DNA of 52,210 nt from Candidatus Poseidoniales archaeon. Lineage in GTDB: Archaea > Thermoplasmatota > Poseidoniia > Poseidoniales > Thalassarchaeaceae. Both the position numbers and the translations under genes were made by a program. Under the pieces are notes generated by a model. The model saw only the letters and a program-made list of their open reading frames with translations. It was not told the DNA's origin and did no database searches. Positions 17,193-25,336 of this stretch are shown in pieces (within the stretch, counting starts at the first letter, position 1; every line of letters begins with the position of its first letter). The DNA lies in assembly GCA_012959435.1 (NCBI GenBank), contig DUDF01000196.1, forward strand, positions 1-52,210, written 5' to 3'.

Positions 17193-18185
17193 ATGGCGTT
17201 TCGCAAGCGAAAGAAGAACGATACTACATCACCAGTGTCTCTCCCATTACCCCCACCACCTGGTGGTTTACCACCCCCTCCATCACCTGAGATGGAATTA
17301 CCACTTCCCCCTGCCCCTACTCCACCAACTGAACCACTATCTGTGAGTGCCCTAGAGCCTTCTGATGACGATACAGAAATAGATGTGGTTGAGGTCATTG
17401 TTGAAGATGAAGAAGACCCGAATTATGCTGATATGTGGCAAAACAGAACCGACAAATCATTACAGCAAATGTATGGTCACATAGATCGATTAGGATCTAG
17501 TGATGTAGGCAGTCTGCTTGAACGATATGCAGACCGATTTGGTCACGACCTCGACAGAGAAATAATCGTGATGAGAAAATCTGAAAAAGAAACAACAAGA
17601 GATTCTGCACCTGTTGTTGAATTATTATCTGTTCCAGAAGAATCTTCGGATGAGGATGACGGTGGAATGGAAGAAGTGCAAGAACGACTCTCTGATTTGG
17701 AATCAGAAATGCGTCCTTTAAAACAGAAATTCGATGCTGCTAAATCCAAGAAGAAGCAGGCAGCAATAGCCAAATTTGGTAATCTTTTGAAACCCATGGT
17801 TGATGAGCGAAAATTACTGAAAGGAATCCTTGCTGGTGAAATTGATTATTCTGAACTTGAAGAATATGATGCTCAAGAAGAGATTGAAGACGATGAAGAG
17901 GAAGATGACGCCGATCAGAATTTCAGTGACTTTTTCGATGTCGTGAATAACTTACTAGGTGATATGCCAGAAGATTTCATCAATAATTTCATTTCATCTA
18001 AAAACTTCAAACTGTTTGAGAAAGTGGGGGAAGGTGCTGGTTCAACGACAACTTCAACTCGTAAGAAATTCTTCAATATGGTGAATCAAGAATTAGGGAC
18101 CATTCCTGATGACAAACTTCAGGAATTTATGGCAACCCCTGGATTTCAACTATTCATTGAGATGAGTGAGATATATGGAGAGTGA
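17193..18185 (+). CDS. Unknown protein: proline-rich N-terminus, acidic coiled-coil middle
   Basis: Unrecognised, 330 residues from ATG 17193 (MAFRKRKKND); an ATG-less extension to 17160 is possible but less likely. The order is: a short basic head, a proline-rich segment (about 17-50, runs such as LPLPPPPGGLPPPP), an acidic linker, a helical segment around 90-130, a charged coiled-coil-like stretch (VQERLSDLESEMRPLKQKFD) near 170-200, an acidic cluster (EEIEDDEEEDDADQ), and a conserved-looking pair of helical repeats at the C-terminus (DFINNFISSKNFKLFEKV and DKLQEFMATPGFQLFIEM). The last two blocks resemble each other, which suggests an internal duplication. The next gene starts six bases beyond the stop, so they are probably co-transcribed. 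Confidence 0.66.
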   Translation: MAFRKRKKNDTTSPVSLPLPPPPGGLPPPPSPEMELPLPPAPTPPTEPLSVSALEPSDDDTEIDVVEVIVEDEEDPNYADMWQNRTDKSLQQMYGHIDRLGSSDVGSLLERYADRFGHDLDREIIVMRKSEKETTRDSAPVVELLSVPEESSDEDDGGMEEVQERLSDLESEMRPLKQKFDAAKSKKKQAAIAKFGNLLKPMVDERKLLKGILAGEIDYSELEEYDAQEEIEDDEEEDDADQNFSDFFDVVNNLLGDMPEDFINNFISSKNFKLFEKVGEGAGSTTTSTRKKFFNMVNQELGTIPDDKLQEFMATPGFQLFIEMSEIYGE

Positions 18186-18190
18186 TACTA

Positions 18191-18973
18191 ATGGGATTAC
18201 TTGAAAAAGCTGGGAAAATGCAAAATGATGAAGTGGCTAAGCCTGCTAAAAAGAGTAAACCGAAGACGGTAGTTGTTTCAAAGCCTGCAAAGAAAGCCAA
18301 ACCAAGACGCGCTACAAAGAAGTCTTCTGATGATTTAGATAATATTGAAGTAACGCCGAAGGTTGCAAAGACACTACCTGATGAATACGTCATATCCAAG
18401 AGACCAGCAAGGTTTGCTCGAAGTTTAGTTGATTTTATTGTAACATTTGGATGGGCTGTTCCGGTCGTAGGATTACTTGGATTTGGTGGTTCTAATTCGG
18501 ATCCAACTTTCTTCATATTTGGAGGGGCGTTTCTTTCAATCTTTAATTTAGTAGCAATGCCGTTTATGACCAATCGCACAGTTGGAAATTATGCTTCATT
18601 AACACAGTATGTGACATACAAAGGTAAACCCCCTGTTTTCATTCACCAGACATTGAAAGCCATGACAATGCTCTACATTGCACTGGGGTTATTCCTAGTT
18701 CTCTCTGCAGGATTAGGAACAAGTTCTGGGGCAAACACAACTAATCTAGGCATTGGCCTTGCAATTCTTGCAATTCCTCTGTCTGATTGGATTATTGCTA
18801 AGGTGAGGCACGAAACAAAACAAGGCCTGTGGGATTCTATTTTCTTTGCATATATGGTAAGCCACACACGTCCGGATGATGCTGAAACAACCGGTTTCTT
18901 TGGGAAGTTAGAATCTTCTGGAGATTGGTTGAAAGACAAAGGTTGGCTTGGAGACGAAAAATCAGAAGATTAA
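18191..18973 (+). CDS. RDD-like membrane protein with Lys-rich N-terminus
   Basis: A 260-residue protein. Residues 1-60 are Lys/Ala/Pro-rich (KPAKKSKPK and KPAKKAKPRR blocks, histone-tail-like). The rest has about four membrane helices with an RDD-type opening: an Arg before a helix containing Asp (RPARFARSLVDFIVTFGWAVP), and later KPPVFIHQTLKAMTMLYIALG. Assignment to RDD is tentative. Start ATG 18191 (MGLLEKAG); a GTG at 18182 would overlap the previous stop by four bases. It follows the proline-rich unknown closely, so the pair may work together at the membrane. Confidence 0.66.
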   Translation: MGLLEKAGKMQNDEVAKPAKKSKPKTVVVSKPAKKAKPRRATKKSSDDLDNIEVTPKVAKTLPDEYVISKRPARFARSLVDFIVTFGWAVPVVGLLGFGGSNSDPTFFIFGGAFLSIFNLVAMPFMTNRTVGNYASLTQYVTYKGKPPVFIHQTLKAMTMLYIALGLFLVLSAGLGTSSGANTTNLGIGLAILAIPLSDWIIAKVRHETKQGLWDSIFFAYMVSHTRPDDAETTGFFGKLESSGDWLKDKGWLGDEKSED

Positions 18974-19040
18974 GGGTTAAGAAGGGCATGAAAGATAATC
19001 TTTCTGCTCTGACAACTTTGGTATCCGAATAATTTCAAAA

Positions 19041-20099
19041 TTATTCATCAACTTTTTGTTTTGCAAATTCTCGCATGTCTTCAGCTGTAGTTCCTTCAGC
19101 AATACCTTCCTGGTCTGTTTCATCTACAATTTCCCTACCAAGTAGGGTTTCGATAATATCCTCCATTGTGATTATTCCAGTTGTACCACCGAATTCATCT
19201 TTGACGATTAGTATCTGTTCTTTGTGATCTAAAAGAATGTCCAATGCTTCATCTACTGACTGACTTGGTCCTACTGGCTGCATAGTGAGCATCAATTGTT
19301 CCATTGTTACATCATGCTCATCATTAGCAGCCTTCATCAAAATTTGGTTTCTCAACACATATCCCTTAACATCATCTATTGTTTCGCCTTGTACTGGAAG
19401 TCTGCCGTGAACCATAATGGGCATTTCATCCAATACTTGTTGTACAGTATGAGTGTCAATAACAGAGGAAAGTACTACTCTTGGAGTCATCACATCACTA
19501 ACGGTAATATCCCTGAGTCTCAAGAGGTTATGAATTACCTTTTCTTCATCTGCTTCTATTGTCTTTTCTTCCTCGGCAACATCAACAAGAGCAACTAATT
19601 CATCTCTTGTGACTGTTTCTTGCTCCGGTGTAGGGAATAATTTCTTGGCCCATTGAATAGGGATAACAATCCATATCAATCCATAAATTAAGATTTGCAG
19701 GATGAACGCTGCAGGGGTTGTTAAACGCTTAGAATAGAGGGTTCCAAGAGTTTTAGGCAATATTTCTGAAAATAATAATACCCCTAGAGTAAGAATTGCA
19801 GAAGCCACCCCAACAAACAAATCTAATTTAGGACTGCCAGCATATAATTTTGCAACTTCAGTACCCACACCAATAGCACCCACTGTATGTGCAATTGTGT
19901 TGAGCGTGAGGATAGCAGTTAACGGGCGCTCAGGGTCAGTTTTGAACATCTTCCATAAATTAGCAAAACGTTGTTTTTTTGCTTCCATCATAGCAACATG
20001 AGAGACAGATGTGGAAAGAAGTACGGCTTCTAAAATACTGCATAAAAACGAGACACCAATTGCCAAAACAGCATAGGTGACGAGTAAGGTGGAACTCAT
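19041..20099 (-). CDS. CNNM/CorC-type membrane protein with CBS pair
   Basis: 352 residues. The first about 150 form a DUF21 (CNNM) transmembrane domain with three to four helices and the conserved block AILTLNTIAHTVGAIGVG, then LLFSEILPKTLG. A CBS pair follows (about 195-320: SDVMTPRVV and the FGGTTGIITMEDIIETLLG block). Family members are linked to magnesium or other cation export or sensing. The C-terminal CorC_HlyC domain found in longer homologues is missing; the protein ends soon after the second CBS motif. Start ATG 20099 (MSSTLLV) is favoured over the frame open to 20216, whose first 39 codons are unlike the family. Divergent from metG. Confidence 0.9.
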   Translation of the reverse strand: MSSTLLVTYAVLAIGVSFLCSILEAVLLSTSVSHVAMMEAKKQRFANLWKMFKTDPERPLTAILTLNTIAHTVGAIGVGTEVAKLYAGSPKLDLFVGVASAILTLGVLLFSEILPKTLGTLYSKRLTTPAAFILQILIYGLIWIVIPIQWAKKLFPTPEQETVTRDELVALVDVAEEEKTIEADEEKVIHNLLRLRDITVSDVMTPRVVLSSVIDTHTVQQVLDEMPIMVHGRLPVQGETIDDVKGYVLRNQILMKAANDEHDVTMEQLMLTMQPVGPSQSVDEALDILLDHKEQILIVKDEFGGTTGIITMEDIIETLLGREIVDETDQEGIAEGTTAEDMREFAKQKVDE

Positions 20100-20261
20100 T
20101 AGATTTCTATTCTCCACCGGCTTATGTTGTGCACGACAGTATTCCCATGTGCCAATAGCCTTTGAAACTACCTTTTCACACATTGAAAAATCTATCAAAT
20201 TAAGTGTGTCCAACAATTAGGATAGGTAATTGCCATTAACGACCTGTTCCGCCCCGAATCT

Positions 20262-22544
20262 ATGGAGGAGCCCGAGTATGTGCTTATCTGCGTCGCTTGG
20301 CCCTATGCTAATGGCCCCTTACACCTTGGCCATGTAGCAGGATGTTACCTACCTCCAGACATTCATCTCCGTTTTGAAAGAGCTCTAGGCAACAAGGTAT
20401 TACTTGTCAGTGGTAGTGATGAACATGGTACCCCAATCACAGTTACTGCTGAGCAAGAAGGGGTCAAACCACAAGATATTGTTGATAAATATCATAAAAT
20501 CAACAAACAAGCACTCCTCAATCTTGGATGTGCTTGGGAACCAAATATTGACCCGAGGGGGATTGAATATGGAGGGGCATTATTCAATCGTACTTCAGAC
20601 CCAAGGCATAAAAAATACGTTCAAGAGAATTTTTTGGCACTACATGAGGCTGGAATGTTTGAGAAAAAGACCATGCAGCAATATTACGAAATCCGAAAAG
20701 ATGGGGGTGGACGATTTTTACCTGATCGATATATTGAAGGAACGTGCCCAAATTGTGAATATGATTCTGCCCGCGGTGACCAATGTGATGAATGTGGGAC
20801 AACCTACGAAGCATCAGAATTATCCTCACCCCATTCAAAGATGAATCCAAATGCTGAAATTGAAATCAGAGATACCGAACACTTCTTTTTCCGTTTAGAT
20901 TTATTTCAAAAATCGTTAGAACTTCATTCTAAAGATAATTGGGATAGTTGGAAAACCAATGTTAAGGCAATGACAAAGAATTGGTTAGACATGGGATTAC
21001 GCCCTCGTGCGGTAACTAGAGACCTAGAGTGGGGTATTGATTTACCACTTGATGGGGACGAGTGGAATGGTAAGTGTGTATATGTGTGGTTTGAGGCAGT
21101 TCAAGGATACTATACGTGCGCTCGTATCTGGTCAGAAGAATTTGCTGAACAGACCCACCCAGACGGAGATGCTGCTTGGGAGAAATGGTGGAAAAACCCC
21201 GAAACAGGACCTCAACCACGCCATCTATATTTCCTAGGGAAGGATAATATTCCTTTCCACACCGTAATATGGCCGGCATTAATTATGGGTTTGAATAATA
21301 CTGATAAAGAGGTCTCGCCTGAATCAGATTTGCGCCCAGGCATAGGTGATCTGCATCTTGAAGATAATGTTCCAGCAATGGAATACTTGATGTTAGCTGG
21401 CGGCCAATTCTCTAAGAGCCGTAAACACGCTATCTGGTTACCTGCATTCCTTGAAAAATTCCAACCTGATACACTGCGCTACTATTTATCAATAAATATG
21501 CCCGAAAATCATGATACTGATTTTAATTGGCCTGATTTTGTTGAAAAAGTTAACAATGAACTAATTGGGACATATGGCAATTTCGTCCATAGAGTAATGA
21601 CTTTAGCCGCTCGTTTAGATGATGGCACTGGCGATAATCCACTAACTAAATACAATGATTTATCATTTATGGAAAATGAAATTGATAAGATTACTGAACT
21701 ACATTCAAAAGTTACTTCAAGCCTTCAAAAGCACCGCTATAAAGAGGCGTTGCGTAGTGCGATGAACATGGCTCAATTAGGAAACCAAATGTTGCAGGAA
21801 GCGACACCATGGAAATTCCTCAAAGAACCTGAAATTGCTGATGAGGAATGGTACTCCCAGAAAAGTCATTCATTGGCAAAACTTGCATTTGGTTGGAGAA
21901 TTGCCCGAACCCTAGCAATAGTCACGCAACCTTTCATACCATTTAGTGCCCAACAATCATGGGATAATCTTGGCCTTTCAGGTCAAGTATCTCATATGTC
22001 ATGGGACGATGCTTTGGACTGGGATATTGAAATGACTTGGAGCGGAGTAATCCCTGGCCCATTATTTACTAAACTAGATTTAGATGAAATATTAGGCGGC
22101 GAAAAATTACTTGCAGAGCAATCATCAACATCTGATTCACAAGACCCAACCCACGGGGTAAAAGGTGGGAAGAAAAAGGAGAATGAAAAAATGAATAAAG
22201 AACTAGAAGGAATAATTTATCTTGATTTTGATACCTTCATGAAGGTAGAATTGAGAACCGGACTGATTACTAAAGTTGAAGAACACCCGAATGCTGACAA
22301 ATTATATGTTGTTTCAGTTGATGATGGTAGTTCCGAAGGAAGGATCGTTTGCGCTGGATTGAAACCATATTATTCGATAGAAGAGATGGAGGGCAAATCC
22401 GTTGTATTCGTGGCTAATCTTGAACCAAGAAAGTTACGTGGTGTAATGAGTGAAGGGATGTTATTGGCTGCTGATGATGGTGAGGGAAACGTAAAATTAA
22501 TTTCAATTGATGGTGAAATTTCAGTCGGTTCTCTTGTTAGGTGA
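20262..22544 (+). CDS. metG: Methionyl-tRNA synthetase with fused C-terminal tRNA-binding domain
   Basis: Charges tRNA-Met. Class I motif HLGH at 21-24 sits in PYANGPLHLGH. The KMSKS loop is FSKSRK (383-388), so the usual Lys-Met is replaced by Gln-Phe before Ser-Lys-Ser. A zinc knuckle has C162, C165, C175 and C178. An anticodon-binding helical domain follows to about 610. After a charged linker (KGGKKKENEKMNK) comes the OB-fold tRNA-binding domain (about 650-760: FMKVELRTGLI, HPNADKLYV, EPRKLRGVMSEGM). In several archaea that domain is a separate small protein; here it is fused, giving 760 residues. ATG 20262 gives the expected N-terminus. Confidence 0.97.
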   Translation: MEEPEYVLICVAWPYANGPLHLGHVAGCYLPPDIHLRFERALGNKVLLVSGSDEHGTPITVTAEQEGVKPQDIVDKYHKINKQALLNLGCAWEPNIDPRGIEYGGALFNRTSDPRHKKYVQENFLALHEAGMFEKKTMQQYYEIRKDGGGRFLPDRYIEGTCPNCEYDSARGDQCDECGTTYEASELSSPHSKMNPNAEIEIRDTEHFFFRLDLFQKSLELHSKDNWDSWKTNVKAMTKNWLDMGLRPRAVTRDLEWGIDLPLDGDEWNGKCVYVWFEAVQGYYTCARIWSEEFAEQTHPDGDAAWEKWWKNPETGPQPRHLYFLGKDNIPFHTVIWPALIMGLNNTDKEVSPESDLRPGIGDLHLEDNVPAMEYLMLAGGQFSKSRKHAIWLPAFLEKFQPDTLRYYLSINMPENHDTDFNWPDFVEKVNNELIGTYGNFVHRVMTLAARLDDGTGDNPLTKYNDLSFMENEIDKITELHSKVTSSLQKHRYKEALRSAMNMAQLGNQMLQEATPWKFLKEPEIADEEWYSQKSHSLAKLAFGWRIARTLAIVTQPFIPFSAQQSWDNLGLSGQVSHMSWDDALDWDIEMTWSGVIPGPLFTKLDLDEILGGEKLLAEQSSTSDSQDPTHGVKGGKKKENEKMNKELEGIIYLDFDTFMKVELRTGLITKVEEHPNADKLYVVSVDDGSSEGRIVCAGLKPYYSIEEMEGKSVVFVANLEPRKLRGVMSEGMLLAADDGEGNVKLISIDGEISVGSLVR

Positions 22545-22548
22545 TACA

Positions 22549-22875
22549 GTGAAGTTGTATCATAACCCTAGATGTTCAAAGAGCCGGCAAACTTTAGATT
22601 TAGTTCACAAAGAATCACCTGAGGTTGTTCTATATTTGAAAAACCCATTACCTAGAAAACAAATTGAGGATTTACTCACTCGTCTAAAAGACCCGATTTC
22701 GGAACTAATTAGATGGGGTGACAAAGAAGCCCCTAACAAACCCGAACATATTGATAGCCAGATAATTATTGACATACTTGTTGAAAATCCTAAATTAATG
22801 CAAAGACCAATACTTGATGATGGAAAAGTTGCTATTATCTGCAGGCCACCAGAAAAAGCCCTAGGTTTGATTTAG
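22549..22875 (+). CDS. ArsC/Spx-family thioredoxin-fold protein
   Basis: A 108-residue ArsC-family protein. The N-terminal LYHNPRCSKSR places the catalytic Cys at residue 9. Later blocks LIRWGDKEAPN, LMQRPIL and ICRPPEKAL match the arginines that bind the oxyanion in glutaredoxin-coupled arsenate reductases, including the cis-proline after the RP motif. The enzyme could reduce arsenate, but Spx-type and YffB-type relatives have other roles. The start is GTG 22549, four bases after the metG stop; the frame upstream lies inside metG. Likely co-transcribed with metG. Confidence 0.82.
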   Translation: MKLYHNPRCSKSRQTLDLVHKESPEVVLYLKNPLPRKQIEDLLTRLKDPISELIRWGDKEAPNKPEHIDSQIIIDILVENPKLMQRPILDDGKVAIICRPPEKALGLI

Positions 22876-22879
22876 ATAC

Positions 22880-23419
22880 TCATGATTCGGGTTTATCAAA
22901 AAATTCCCATTGTATCTCTATTAATTCAGCATTGCTTTTTGCTTCTGAATACGCTTCTAGTGGCTCTTTGTTTAGTTTCAAGAATTCGCCTCCAAACTTG
23001 AATGGTTGAAGGATATCTTTTGCTTGTTCCCACTCATTAAGTAAAATAAGGCACACTGCCAAGGCTTCAACTGTTGATAATCTACCTGGTTTACCCCAAG
23101 AAACTTCATTTGCGGCTAATACTAAGGGTAATGTCCTAGGTTTTAATTTTGGAGATTTGTGTTTTACATCATCAAAAGAGACATCACACTTTTTCCATGA
23201 ACAATCTAGGGCTACTATTGAAGCACCGCGCTTAATTTCGGGGATGTCATCAGGACCTAAGATTTCACCAGCCAATGGATCTAGCAAGAATCCTCGTCTT
23301 GGGGGTCGTTTTAATGAATTATGAACTATTGCTAAATCAAGGCGCTCTAATTTCCTTGCAGTACATTTCTTCGGATCGTCTTGAGAAAGATGGATGATGT
23401 GTAAAGGAACTAAGGGGAT
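22880..23419 (-). CDS. tsr3: Tsr3-type rRNA aminocarboxypropyltransferase (no canonical start codon)
   Basis: Transfers the 3-amino-3-carboxypropyl group of SAM to a uridine derivative of the small-subunit rRNA (Tsr3/DUF367). The N-terminal signature LSQDDPKKCTARKLERLD, then FLLDPLAGEILGPDD and VALDCSWKKCD, match the family, as does LVAANEVSWGKPGRLST (LPLVLAANEVSWGKP). The signature begins near 23395, yet no ATG, GTG or TTG is in frame between the TAA at 23423-23425 and it. The first TTG (23287) would remove the SAM-binding N-terminus. The coordinate given uses the ATC at 23419; the true start may be ATC, GTT or another rare codon, or an error in the sequence. The in-frame stop just upstream is that of MBF1. 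Confidence 0.85.
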   Translation of the reverse strand: MPLVPLHIIHLSQDDPKKCTARKLERLDLAIVHNSLKRPPRRGFLLDPLAGEILGPDDIPEIKRGASIVALDCSWKKCDVSFDDVKHKSPKLKPRTLPLVLAANEVSWGKPGRLSTVEALAVCLILLNEWEQAKDILQPFKFGGEFLKLNKEPLEAYSEAKSNAELIEIQWEFFDKPES

Positions 23420-23422
23420 AGA

Positions 23423-23944
23423 TTACTCCCCCTCTTTACGAGCCATTTTGATTAAATCACCAAGGTTTAGTGAGCGGGATTCTTTATTTCCAACTGTACG
23501 TTCAACATCTAGGTCTGATAAATCAATTAATAATGAAATTTTTAATATTTTTTCAAATTTTCTTATGACAGAATCCCCGGGTCGTTTTCCCCCCTCTGTT
23601 CGTTGGACTATGTTGATTTTCTCTTTCATTTTCAATGCTAGAGTTCGTTGGTCCCACCCTCTCTTTTCACGTGCATCTCGTATGATTGATGGGAAATCAT
23701 CGGCTAATTCCTTACCATCTCGGACCATGATGTCCTTACCTGCAGTGCCAAGGCCTCCATAACCACCAGAAGTAGCCGCGGATGTCTTCTTGTTCACCCT
23801 AGCTACATTCTCGGCAGCTTGGTCCGTATCGGGATTATAACCCATTTTTTCTTGACAACTTTTGCATCCTTCAACAAAAGTGCCGTGCATAGACATACGC
23901 TTAGTTGAAACACTAACGGCTCCACATAACTCGCAACTACCCAT
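23423..23944 (-). CDS. Multiprotein bridging factor 1 (MBF1) homologue
   Basis: 173-residue transcription-associated protein. An N-terminal zinc ribbon has C4, C7, C27 and C30 (CELCGA...GCKSCQ). A flexible Gly/Ala linker leads to a Cro/XRE-type helix-turn-helix (IIRDAREKRGWDQRTLALKM through VIRKFEKILKI). This is the archaeal MBF1 layout; the eukaryotic protein bridges TBP and activators, and archaeal ones are tied to translation and growth. ATG 23944 gives the standard MGSCELCGA start; the frame upstream to 24151 is unrelated. Divergent from pan. The downstream tsr3 frame begins immediately after the stop in the same reading frame. Confidence 0.93.
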   Translation of the reverse strand: MGSCELCGAVSVSTKRMSMHGTFVEGCKSCQEKMGYNPDTDQAAENVARVNKKTSAATSGGYGGLGTAGKDIMVRDGKELADDFPSIIRDAREKRGWDQRTLALKMKEKINIVQRTEGGKRPGDSVIRKFEKILKISLLIDLSDLDVERTVGNKESRSLNLGDLIKMARKEGE

Positions 23945-24050
23945 AAGCCTCGGTTGGACGTAAGGCCAACTGTATTTTAGTCCATCTTCGCGCCTATAAC
24001 ATAACCAAGATTTTAAGAGGCAAGAATACCCCAATGAATTAGGAATTAGT

Positions 24051-25295
24051 ATGGTATCTGACGCCGACGCAATTTCGCCTACAGATGATGACCAACCTTT
24101 GCATAAGGTCGGGACAATAGCAGAAAGGACTCTTACAAACTTAGAAGACAAGTTTGAAGAATTACGACAACAGACTCAACAATTATTATCAGATAGAATA
24201 GATTTAGAAAACCGTGTGGCAAAACAAAAATCAAAAATTGGTCGATTAAGTGAAGAAGTACGTCTAATGCGTATGCCACCACATGTAATTGGAAATATCC
24301 AAGATATTCTAGACAAAGAACGGGCAGTTGTACGGTCAAGTAACGGTACAGTATTCCTAGTCACATATAATCAAGGAATTGATGCGGACCTCTTGAAACC
24401 GGGTGCAAGAGTGGCTTTGAACCAAGACACACTATCAATAATTGATGTGTTGAATGATGCTTGGGACCCACTAGTAATGGGGGCTGAAATGATTGAAAAA
24501 CCCGAAACATCTTTTTCCGACCTAGGTGGTTTAGAAGAACAAATCTCCCTCATCAAAGAATCAATTGAATTGCCACTGACAAACCCTGAAGCTTTCACTA
24601 GATTTGGCATTGATCCACCTGGCGGGGTTATCCTAGTTGGGCCACCTGGTTGTGGTAAAACAATGCTTGCAAAGGCAGTTGCAAATAGTACTGAATGCAC
24701 CTTTATTCGATTAGTTGCTAGTGAATTGGCCCAAAAATATATTGGAGAGGGCGGAAGAATGGTTAGAGAATTATTTGACCTTGCAAGAGAACGCTCTCCA
24801 TCAATCGTGTTCATAGATGAAATAGATGCGATTGGGGCAAAACGTCTGGATTCAGCCACTAGTGGAGATAGAGAAGTACAAAGAACACTCATGCAACTGC
24901 TCGCTGAATTGGATGGGTTTGACTCGTTAGCAGATGTAAAACTAATTGCTGCAACAAATAGACCCGATATACTTGATGAAGCACTTCTTCGTCCAGGTAG
25001 ATTTGATAGAATAATAGAGATCCCATTACCAAAAGAAGAAGCTAGATTAGCAATTTTGAAAATCCACATGAAAGATATGCCGATTACCAAAGGTGTTAGC
25101 ATCAACAATATGGTATCATCTACTGAAGGATTATCAGGTGCTGAATTAAAGGCCCTAGTTGTGGAAGCAGGTATGTGTGCTATTCGTCAAAATAAAAACA
25201 AAACCACCAAATCAGATTTCGCTTCAGCCTTAGAAACGATTCTAAAGAAACGATCAGAAAATAAGGGTGGAGCACCTGACTCTTTGTGGTCCTGA
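24051..25295 (+). CDS. pan: Proteasome-activating nucleotidase (PAN), AAA+ ATPase
   Basis: Hexameric ATPase that unfolds proteins and feeds them to the 20S proteasome. Residues about 25-75 form the N-terminal coiled coil (LEDKFEELRQQTQQLLSDR). An OB domain follows (about 85-135: VRSSNGTVFLV). The AAA module has Walker A GPPGCGKT (197-204), pore loop KYIGEG, Walker B FIDEID (254-259) and arginine finger region LLRPGRFDR. 414 residues is usual. The C-terminus is DSLWS; the canonical HbYX (hydrophobic-Tyr-any) that opens the proteasome gate is here Leu-Trp-Ser. No proteasome genes lie in the window. Confidence 0.95.
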   Translation: MVSDADAISPTDDDQPLHKVGTIAERTLTNLEDKFEELRQQTQQLLSDRIDLENRVAKQKSKIGRLSEEVRLMRMPPHVIGNIQDILDKERAVVRSSNGTVFLVTYNQGIDADLLKPGARVALNQDTLSIIDVLNDAWDPLVMGAEMIEKPETSFSDLGGLEEQISLIKESIELPLTNPEAFTRFGIDPPGGVILVGPPGCGKTMLAKAVANSTECTFIRLVASELAQKYIGEGGRMVRELFDLARERSPSIVFIDEIDAIGAKRLDSATSGDREVQRTLMQLLAELDGFDSLADVKLIAATNRPDILDEALLRPGRFDRIIEIPLPKEEARLAILKIHMKDMPITKGVSINNMVSSTEGLSGAELKALVVEAGMCAIRQNKNKTTKSDFASALETILKKRSENKGGAPDSLWS

Positions 25296-25336
25296 TTGCG
25301 AAATTGTATTCACCCCTCTACTCTGGAGTAATTAAC

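Noticed and set aside
22507-22548. ArsC-like gene starting upstream inside metG
   Set aside because: The family N-terminus LYHNPRC starts at GTG 22549; upstream residues do not match.
23288-23422. Tsr3 starting at the TTG at 23287
   Set aside because: It would delete the conserved DDPKKCT and IVHNSLKRPP segments that read through upstream in the same frame.
24371-25108. Reverse open frame of 245 codons across pan
   Set aside because: Shadow of the AAA+ gene; the product is Ser/Pro-rich without motifs.
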